This document shows positions 6,606 through 11,597 of a stretch of 11,597 nt of DNA, piece after piece (the stretch's first letter is position 1; each line of letters begins with the position of its first letter). Where the stretch lies: NCBI GenBank assembly GCA_964394665.1, contig CAYMYN010000066.1:1-11597 (forward strand). The letters run 5' to 3'. The position numbers and the translations under genes are program-made. The notes under the pieces were generated by a model. The model did no database searches and was not told the DNA's origin. It saw nothing but the letters and a program-made list of their open reading frames with translations. The DNA comes from CAYMYN01 sp964394665. Its GTDB lineage: Bacteria > Planctomycetota > UBA1135 > GCA-002686595.

Positions 6606-7870
6606 TGGCCCGCTTCCGAAGCTCCGCCGCGGCCGCCGACGCCGCCCTGCCGCGGGAACGGCAGCTCACGCTCTTCGAGCGCCTCGACGCCCTGGCGCGG
6701 CGCACGGCGCCGGCCGACCCCAGCGGCCCGGCGGTGAAGCTCCTGTGCATCGTGCTGGCGCTGATGGCCCTGGGCCTGGTGCTGCAGGCCTCCCACGCGG
6801 CGACGATCTCGGGTCCCGCGCACTTCGCGGGGGAGATCCAGCAGCAGGCCAAGTTCCGCGTCCTGGGCCTGGGCGTCCTGCTCGCGGCGTACTGGATCGG
6901 TCCCGCGGGGCTGCGGCGGCACCTGCCGGCGTTGGCGGTGCTGGCCGCGATCCTGCTGCTGATGGTCTGGATCCCGCCCTTCGCCAAACCGGAGAACGGC
7001 TCCTTCCGCTGGATCCGCGTGCCCGGCCTGGGCCTCTCCTTCCAGCCCTCCGAGCTGGCGCGCATCCTGCTGATGCTGTGGGCGGCCGACCGCTGCGTGC
7101 GCCTGGGCCCGCGGGTGCGCGAGGCGCGCCGGGGCCTCTTTCCGATGCTCGCCGTGGGCCTGTTCTTCGTGGCCCTGATCGGCCTGGAGACCGACATCGG
7201 CGGGGCGCTGATCTTCGTGGCCTGCTTCGCCTCGGTGCTGTGGGTGGGCGGCGTGCGGCCCTACCAGGCCGCCGGCGCGCTGACCGTCGTCGGGTTGGGG
7301 GGGCTGCTGCTCGGCGCGGGGCACCTGGGCTACGTGAAGCGCCGCATCGCGGTCTTCCTGGGCGAGGGCAAGAACGAGCAGGTCGATCAGGCGCTGGGCG
7401 CCCTGGGCAGCGGCGATTGGTTCGGCGTCGGGCTGGGCGGCGGGCTCTACCGCAACGAGGCCATGCCCTACCAGGACTCCGACTACGTGTTCGCGCTGGT
7501 GGGCGAGGAACTCGGCCTCGTGGGTCAGGTGCTCGTCCTCGGACTGCTGATCGCCTTCGCCTGGTGCGCGCTGCGCCTGGTGCTCGCGGTGCGCGATCGC
7601 TACCTGGCCCTGAGCGCGTTCGGGCTCTTGCTTTCGGTTTGCCTGCAAGCCATGGTGCACGTGCAGGTCGTGACCGGGCTCGCGCCGCCGAAGGGCATGA
7701 CACTGCCGTTCCTGTCCGACGGGGGGACTTCACTGGTCGTCTCCTCCCTCGCGGTCGGCCTGGCGCTGGGCGCCGCGCGTCCGCGCCGCGAGGCTTTCTC
7801 CGCCGTCGATGCACGAGCGCTCCCCGGACAGGCCGGACGGAGACTCGCATCGGATTCTGGAATCCTGTAG
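6605..7870 (+). CDS. ftsW: SEDS-family peptidoglycan glycosyltransferase, FtsW type
   Basis: This 421-residue polytopic membrane protein would polymerise lipid II into glycan strands with the class B PBP at the start of the cluster. A cytoplasmic N-terminal tail of about 43 residues precedes the first membrane segment (about 44-62). SEDS motifs: GSFRWIRV followed by SFQPSELARI (132-154); ETDIGGALI (195-203) where most members have QPDLG; and DSDYVFALVGEELGL (291-305). D293 corresponds to the aspartate considered essential in RodA and FtsW. PPKGMTLPF (361-369) resembles the FtsW LPTKGMTLPF more than the RodA form. Oddities: the almost invariant SYGGSS reads SDGGTS (371-376), and the loop before the catalytic aspartate lacks the usual WxDPxGxGYQ element, reading FLGEGKNEQVDQAL. 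A basic tail of about 30 residues ends the protein. The ATG overlaps the mraY stop by 1 nt. murD, often found between these two genes, is absent. Confidence 0.88.
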   Translation: MARFRSSAAAADAALPRERQLTLFERLDALARRTAPADPSGPAVKLLCIVLALMALGLVLQASHAATISGPAHFAGEIQQQAKFRVLGLGVLLAAYWIGPAGLRRHLPALAVLAAILLLMVWIPPFAKPENGSFRWIRVPGLGLSFQPSELARILLMLWAADRCVRLGPRVREARRGLFPMLAVGLFFVALIGLETDIGGALIFVACFASVLWVGGVRPYQAAGALTVVGLGGLLLGAGHLGYVKRRIAVFLGEGKNEQVDQALGALGSGDWFGVGLGGGLYRNEAMPYQDSDYVFALVGEELGLVGQVLVLGLLIAFAWCALRLVLAVRDRYLALSAFGLLLSVCLQAMVHVQVVTGLAPPKGMTLPFLSDGGTSLVVSSLAVGLALGAARPRREAFSAVDARALPGQAGRRLASDSGIL

Positions 7871-7926
7871 ATCCGTGTCGAGAACGAGCGCGTCGCCCGC
7901 ACCGCGGCGGCGCCGGGAGAACCGCG
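7871..7926 (+). promoter_or_regulatory. ftsW to LysM-gene gap with ribosome binding site
   Basis: This 56-nt gap ends in GGGAG (7915-7919), 7 nt before the ATG at 7927, a good ribosome binding site that fixes the start of the LysM gene. A short inverted repeat, GGATTC (7852-7857) with GAATCC (7860-7865), overlaps the end of ftsW; it is too small to call a terminator. No clear promoter is seen, so cotranscription with ftsW is likely. Confidence 0.5.
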
Positions 7927-9003
7927 ATGCAGAAGATCGAACGCTACGGGGTCATCGCCCTCTTGCTGCTCCTGGTCACGATCGTGGCCGTCGCCTTCTG
8001 GAACGAGGAGGCGCAGGAACCGGCGGGCGAGCCGCTCGCGCGCCAGGATCCGGCCCCCCGCCTCGATCCGCGCCCGACGGCCGCGAACCGGCCGAACCCG
8101 ACTCCGCGCAACCCCGCGGCGGGCGCCGGCGCCCAACCCCAGGGCGCCCGCACCCCGGCCAACCCGGCCCGCGAGGAGACCGCGCGCAACCGCATCGACG
8201 CGGGGGCCGTGCCCCTCGACCCGGCGGCGCGCACGAACCCGGGCTCGACGCCGAGCCCGGCGGCCGCGCCCAACCCCGGCGGAGCCGGCGAGGGGGCCCT
8301 GCGCTTCGCGTCCGGGACGACGCCCAGCGGCGGCGGCGCGCCGAACCCGGCGCCCGGCATCCTGCCCCAACCCGTCACCCCGCAGCCGTCCACCCCGGCG
8401 CGCACCCAGGCCGAGCCGGAGCGCACGGCGTCGGTCCCGCCCCGCACCGACTCCGGCGCGGCCCCGACCGGACGCCCGAACCCGACCGCCTCCGCGCCGC
8501 GCGAGGTGCGCGTCGAGCCCGGCGACTCCCTGGCCCGCATCGCCCTGCGCCACCTGGGCTCGGAGGCCCACTGGTCGAAGCTCGCCGACTACAACGGCAT
8601 CTCCGATCCGCGGCGCCTGCAGGTCGGTCAGCGCCTGCGCCTGCCCCCGATCGAGGGCCTCGCCGCCGCCCCCGGGACGAACGCCGCGCCGACGGCGGCG
8701 ACGCCCCCCTCCGCGCCCCGCCCCACGCCCACCGGCGGCAAGACGCGCCTGTACACCGTGCAGCGCGGCGAGGTCCTGGGCCAGATCGCCCAGCGCGAGT
8801 GCGGCACCGTGAAGGCCGTGCCCTCCATCGTGGCCCTGAACCCGGGTCTCGATCCCAACCGCGTCGCCGCGGGCCAACAGATCCTGCTGCCGGTCGCCGA
8901 GGGCCAACGCCCGGCCGACACCCAGGTCGCGTTGTCCACGCCCGCCGCGACGGGCCGCGCGTCGAGCGGCGCGCCCGCCGCGCGCAAGAACGTCGTCCAC
9001 TGA
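7927..9003 (+). CDS. membrane-anchored protein with two LysM domains
   Basis: This 358-residue protein has a short cytoplasmic N-terminus (MQKIERYG), one membrane segment at about 8-24, and a linker of about 165 residues (27-192) rich in Pro, Ala, Gly, Asn and Arg. NP pairs recur in the linker at about 57, 62, 79, 104, 116, 140 and 185. Two LysM modules follow: 194-240 (VRVEPGDSLARIA to GQRLRLP) and 275-322 (YTVQRGEVLGQIA to GQQILLP), joined by a second Ala/Pro/Thr-rich linker of about 34 residues. LysM binds N-acetylglucosamine-containing glycans, so the predicted role is a tether from the inner membrane to periplasmic peptidoglycan. No catalytic domain is visible. Lying between ftsW and murG, it is not a standard dcw gene; a structural, targeting or regulatory partner of the synthase is inferred, not shown. 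The second LysM is less typical, with a C-G-T-V-K stretch. Confidence 0.85.
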   Translation: MQKIERYGVIALLLLLVTIVAVAFWNEEAQEPAGEPLARQDPAPRLDPRPTAANRPNPTPRNPAAGAGAQPQGARTPANPAREETARNRIDAGAVPLDPAARTNPGSTPSPAAAPNPGGAGEGALRFASGTTPSGGGAPNPAPGILPQPVTPQPSTPARTQAEPERTASVPPRTDSGAAPTGRPNPTASAPREVRVEPGDSLARIALRHLGSEAHWSKLADYNGISDPRRLQVGQRLRLPPIEGLAAAPGTNAAPTAATPPSAPRPTPTGGKTRLYTVQRGEVLGQIAQRECGTVKAVPSIVALNPGLDPNRVAAGQQILLPVAEGQRPADTQVALSTPAATGRASSGAPAARKNVVH

Positions 9004-9018
9004 ACTTCTCCGCGCGCC

Positions 9019-9261
9019 ATGGATCCCAAGCTGCGCCTGACCTTCTGCCTGGGCCTCCTGGCCGTGGCCTTCCTCGAGGGGCCGCGGGCGGGAGCGCTGC
9101 TGGCCGAGACCATCCAGGGTCCCTACGGCTCCGCGCGCGGAGCCGGTCCGGCCGTGTTGTCCGCGCAGCAGGACGGTGCCGAGGCGCCGCGCAGCGCGCG
9201 GGATTGGGACGGCGACGTCGGCCCCGAGTCCGAGCGTCCCGGTGACCTCCGGCGCGGCTGA
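9019..9261 (+). CDS. small protein with signal-peptide-like N-terminus
   Basis: This is an 80-residue ORF that I do not recognise. Two basic residues (K4, R6) precede a hydrophobic stretch LTFCLGLLAVAFL (7-19), after which GALLAE near 25-30 could be a signal-peptidase site. The remainder (about 31-80) is hydrophilic and Asp/Arg/Gly/Pro-rich without a recognisable domain. Codon choice (CTG, GCC, TTC, CTC) matches the neighbouring real genes, unlike the competing murG-frame codons over 9176-9241, which include AGG, GGG and AGT. It begins 15 nt after the LysM gene and its end overlaps the chosen murG start by 20 nt, which suggests coupling. No good ribosome binding site is visible. It could be an exported peptide linked to the LysM protein, or a spurious ORF. 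Confidence 0.5.
   Translation: MDPKLRLTFCLGLLAVAFLEGPRAGALLAETIQGPYGSARGAGPAVLSAQQDGAEAPRSARDWDGDVGPESERPGDLRRG
9126..9145. repeat. perfect 20-nt GC-rich palindrome within the small ORF
   Basis: CGGCTCCGCG (9126-9135) is followed directly by its reverse complement (9136-9145). It lies about 95-115 nt upstream of the chosen murG start and could form an mRNA hairpin there. In DNA this GC-rich one such palindrome per window is not very surprising, so a function is uncertain. Confidence 0.5.
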
Positions 9262-10471
9262 GGCCGTCATCGCACCCCGGGCGGCGAGCCACGGGGGCGG
9301 CCCGAGCGGCGCCCCGCCCGCGCCCGGCCTGCGCCTGGCCCTGGCGGGTGGCGGCACCGGAGGACACCTGCTGCCCGGGCGCCATCTCCTGGCCCACGCG
9401 CTGCGCGCCCAGGGCGCCGTGCTCGAGGACCTGCTGTGGTTCACCAGCGGTCGCGAGGTCGAGGACCGCGCCCTCGCGGGGCTCGACGCCGAGCTCGGCG
9501 GAACCCCCTTCGAGCGCGTCGTGCTGGCGGTCGAGCCGCCCGGCGGCGGAGCGCCCTCGCGCCTGCGCCTGGCGCGCTGCACGCCGCGCGCCTTCGCCGC
9601 CGCCCGCGCGGCGTTGCGCCGCCATCGCAGCGGGGTGCTCCTCGGATTGGGCGGCTTCACGAGCCTGCCGCCGGTGCTCGCCGCCCGCAGCCTGGGCATC
9701 CCGGTGCTGTTGCTCGAGGTCAATGCCGTGCCGGGCGCCGCCACGCGGGTCCTCGCGCCCCTCGCGCGGCGCGTGTTGCACGCCTTCCGCTCCGGCGTCC
9801 CGACCGGCGGCGCGCGGCACCTCTTCATCGGCCCGCTGCTCCCGCCCGACCTGGGCGCGGGGTGCGAGCCGCCGCAGCGCGAGATGCAGGAGCACGGGTT
9901 GGTCGCGCAGCGCGCGGCCCTGGGCCTCGACCCGCTCCGGCCGCTGTTGCTGGTCCTGGGTGGCAGCCAGGGCGCGGGCAGCCTGAACGCCTTCGTGCGC
10001 GCCCACGCCGCGACCTGGTGCGCCGCGGGCCTCGCGGTGCTGCACCAGACGGGGCCCGGACGACTCGGCGAAGCCGCCCCCGCGGTCGAGGGCTATCGGG
10101 CCCTCGAGTTCAGCGCCGAGATCCCGCGCCTCCTGCGCGCGGCGACCCTGGTGCTCTGCCGCGGCGGGGCCTCGACCCTGCTGGAGGTCGCCGCCGCGGG
10201 CGTGCCGGCGATCGTCGCGCCCTATCCCCACGCCGCGGGCCGCCACCAACACCACAACGCGCGCGAGCTCGGCGCGGGCGTGCGCGTGGTCGAGGACACG
10301 CAGCTCGACGAAGGGCTCGCGCGCGAGCTCGCGCGCCTCGCCGGGGCCGCGGGCGCGGCGGAGCGCGCGGCCATGGGCGCGGCCCTGCGCGCGGCGGTGC
10401 CCCTCGACGGCGCGGAGCGCGCGCTCGGGTTGCTCCTCGCCGCCCGCCGATCCGCGTCACGCGACGCTTGA
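9242..10471 (+). CDS. murG: UDP-GlcNAc:lipid I N-acetylglucosaminyltransferase MurG
   Basis: This 409-residue GT-B glycosyltransferase on the cytoplasmic face of the membrane converts lipid I to lipid II. The N-terminal acceptor domain has the glycine loop AGGGTGGHLLPG (35-46) and GLGGFTSLPP (135-144). The donor domain has LGGSQGAGSLN (239-249), LCRGGASTLLEVAAAGVPAIVAPYP across 305-329, and HQHHNA (335-340), matching the MurG UDP-GlcNAc site. The usual HEQN motif reads LEVN (158-161). The start is uncertain. GTG 9242 is the last in-frame ATG/GTG/TTG before the glycine loop and still leaves about 30 unusual N-terminal residues. An upstream GTG at 9176 would give 431 residues but has poor codon use and overlaps the small ORF by 86 nt. 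The rest of the length is near normal. Confidence 0.9.
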   Translation: MTSGAAEAVIAPRAASHGGGPSGAPPAPGLRLALAGGGTGGHLLPGRHLLAHALRAQGAVLEDLLWFTSGREVEDRALAGLDAELGGTPFERVVLAVEPPGGGAPSRLRLARCTPRAFAAARAALRRHRSGVLLGLGGFTSLPPVLAARSLGIPVLLLEVNAVPGAATRVLAPLARRVLHAFRSGVPTGGARHLFIGPLLPPDLGAGCEPPQREMQEHGLVAQRAALGLDPLRPLLLVLGGSQGAGSLNAFVRAHAATWCAAGLAVLHQTGPGRLGEAAPAVEGYRALEFSAEIPRLLRAATLVLCRGGASTLLEVAAAGVPAIVAPYPHAAGRHQHHNARELGAGVRVVEDTQLDEGLARELARLAGAAGAAERAAMGAALRAAVPLDGAERALGLLLAARRSASRDA

Positions 10472-10542
10472 ACCAAACGTTCGCGTCGCTGCAATGCGCC
10501 TAGGCGCGGACGCGCGACGCGAAACGCCGCCCTGGAAGAAGG
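10472..10542 (+). other. structured murG-murC intergenic region
   Basis: This 71-nt gap contains a 10-bp inverted repeat, TTCGCGTCGC (10480-10489) with GCGACGCGAA (10514-10523), extendable by two pairs past a one-base bulge. Nested in the loop is a perfect 12-nt palindrome, GCGCCTAGGCGC (10496-10507). The RNA could form a compound hairpin just before murC. There is no T-run after it, so a leader structure, processing site or operator is as likely as a terminator. A purine-rich ribosome site, GGAAGAAGG (10534-10542), abuts the murC ATG. Confidence 0.5.
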
Positions 10543-11597
10543 ATGAACGCACAGGCCGCACCCGCCGGGCCCGACGCCCGTTTCCTCGAGTCCCCGCGGC
10601 GCGTGCACTTCCTGGGCGTGGGGGGCGCCGGCCTCTCGGGGGCGGCGCGCATCCTGCTCGAGCGCGGCCACCGCGTCAGCGGCCACGATCGTGCGCCCTC
10701 GCGCTTCAGCGAGGCGCTGGTCGAAGTCGGTCCGCTCGAGCTGGTCTTCGGCCCGAGCCGCGCCGAGCACCTGCCCGAGGGCGTCGAGCTCGTCGTGCGT
10801 TCGGCCGCCGTGCCGAACGAGGATCCCCAGTGCGTCGCCGCGCGCCGGCGCGGGATCCCGCTGCTCAAGCACGCCGACCTGCTCGCCGCGCTCACGCCCC
10901 GCGGCCGCACCCTGGCGGTGGCCGGCACGCACGGCAAGACCACGACCTCGTGGCTGTTGCTGCACGCCCTGCGCGGACTGCGCGCCTTGGCCGGCGAACG
11001 GGCCCCCGCGCCCGGGGCGCTCGTCGGCGGCCTGTGCCGCACGCTGGGCACCAACGCCCTGGCGGAGGAACCGGGCGGCTGGTTCGCGGCCGAGGCCTGC
11101 GAGTACGACCGCACCTTCCTGCGGCTCTCGCCGGCGGGCGCGGCGGTGACGAACGTCGAGGCCGACCACCTCGATTGCTACGGGACCCTGGACGCCATCG
11201 AACGTGCCTTCGCGCGCTTCGTGGGGCGCGTGGACTCCTCCGGCCTGGTGGTGCTCGGACGCGGGGTGCCCGCCTGCGTCGAGGACGGGGCGCGGGCCGA
11301 GGTCTGGCGCCTGGGGCGCGAGCTCGAGGTCGACCTCCTGGGCGAGACGCGCGGGCGGTTCCGTTTCCGCCTGCGCGGGCCCGGTTGGGCCACCCCGGAG
11401 ACCACCCTGGGCCTACCGGGGGACTTCAACGTCGAGAACGCGGCCCTGGCCCTGGCGCTCGCGGTGGGTCTGGCGGCGCGCGAGTGGCGCCTCGATCCGC
11501 GCGCCGCCGCCGAGGCCGCCGCGCGCGGCCTCGAACGCTACGTGGGCGCCGAGCGGCGCTTCGAGCCCTGGGGCCTGGTGGGCGGGGTCGAGGTCGT
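10543..11597 (+). CDS. murC: UDP-N-acetylmuramate:L-alanine ligase MurC (3' end outside window)
   Basis: About 351 codons are open to the right edge with no stop, so the gene is partial; a full MurC is typically about 450-490 residues. It adds L-alanine to UDP-MurNAc, the first stem-peptide step. HFLGVGGAGLSGAARIL (22-38) is the MurC-type dinucleotide-like fold, followed by SGHDR (46-50). The ATP loop is AGTHGKTTT (127-135). AEACEYDRTFL (183-193) and VTNVEADHLDCYG (202-214) follow; the CEYD form favours MurC over the recycling ligase Mpl. AERRFEPWG near 336-344 begins the C-terminal domain. The usual GRHNVxNA segment reads GDFNVENA (293-300), with Phe in place of His. The ATG at 10543 has a purine-rich ribosome site directly upstream, and the murG-murC order is classical. 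Confidence 0.92.
   Translation, partial: MNAQAAPAGPDARFLESPRRVHFLGVGGAGLSGAARILLERGHRVSGHDRAPSRFSEALVEVGPLELVFGPSRAEHLPEGVELVVRSAAVPNEDPQCVAARRRGIPLLKHADLLAALTPRGRTLAVAGTHGKTTTSWLLLHALRGLRALAGERAPAPGALVGGLCRTLGTNALAEEPGGWFAAEACEYDRTFLRLSPAGAAVTNVEADHLDCYGTLDAIERAFARFVGRVDSSGLVVLGRGVPACVEDGARAEVWRLGRELEVDLLGETRGRFRFRLRGPGWATPETTLGLPGDFNVENAALALALAVGLAAREWRLDPRAAAEAAARGLERYVGAERRFEPWGLVGGVEV

Noticed and set aside
8026..8500. Tandem repeat or collagen-like array in the LysM protein linker
   Set aside because: NP pairs recur but at irregular spacing and without a fixed repeat unit, so it is better described as a low-complexity linker.
9176..9241. Upstream GTG start for murG at 9176
   Set aside because: Codons there (AGG, GGG, AGT) are unlike the rest of murG, and it would overlap the small ORF by 86 nt. 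It is kept only as an alternative.
10543..11597. Mpl (recycling ligase) instead of MurC
   Set aside because: The EACEYDRTFL and TNVEADHLDCYG motifs and the position after murG fit MurC; Mpl-specific sequence was not seen.

Overview
This is a very GC-rich (roughly three-quarters G+C), densely packed bacterial segment. It carries a division and cell-wall (dcw-type) cluster read entirely on the + strand. In order: a class B penicillin-binding protein (FtsI-like), murE, murF, mraY, an ftsW-type SEDS polymerase, a membrane-anchored double-LysM protein, a small secreted or membrane-anchored ORF, murG, and a murC that runs off the right edge. No rRNA, tRNA, CRISPR array, transposase or phage gene is visible, and the long minus-strand frames are GC-driven shadows.

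Organism: an unusual high-GC Gram-negative-type bacterium is likely. MurE carries the DNPR motif of meso-diaminopimelate-adding enzymes, so the peptidoglycan is probably DAP-type. The MurC motif EACEYD, the divergent residues in MraY, FtsW and MurG, and the LysM gene inside the cluster suggest to me a deep-branching lineage such as a high-GC Planctomycetota relative. This is an impression from motifs, not a demonstrated placement.

Layout: positions 1-71 are a short non-coding leader with a GC-rich hairpin at the left edge. From 72 to 7870 five genes are translationally packed. PBP/murE and murE/murF overlap by 4 nt (GTGA), murF/mraY are 2 nt apart, and mraY/ftsW overlap by 1 nt. After a 56-nt gap come the LysM gene and, 15 nt later, the small ORF, which overlaps the chosen murG start. 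A 71-nt structured gap separates murG from murC.

Together the genes form a nearly linear pathway. MurC (and MurD, which is not in this window), MurE and MurF build UDP-MurNAc-pentapeptide. MraY makes lipid I and MurG makes lipid II. FtsW polymerises glycan and the FtsI-like PBP crosslinks it. The LysM protein could tether this machinery to glycan strands.

Most notable signals: (i) a perfect 32-nt palindrome inside murE, within a stretch of clearly different codon use; (ii) murD missing from its usual place between mraY and ftsW; (iii) a bitopic LysM protein plus a small exported ORF inserted before murG; (iv) replaced family-hallmark residues in MraY (HHG for HHH), FtsW (SDGGTS for SYGGSS) and MurG (LEVN for HEQN); (v) a cysteine-flanked insertion after the KTG motif of the PBP. 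I did not find a clearly new defence or mobile system. The novelty, if any, lies in a modified cell-wall machine.
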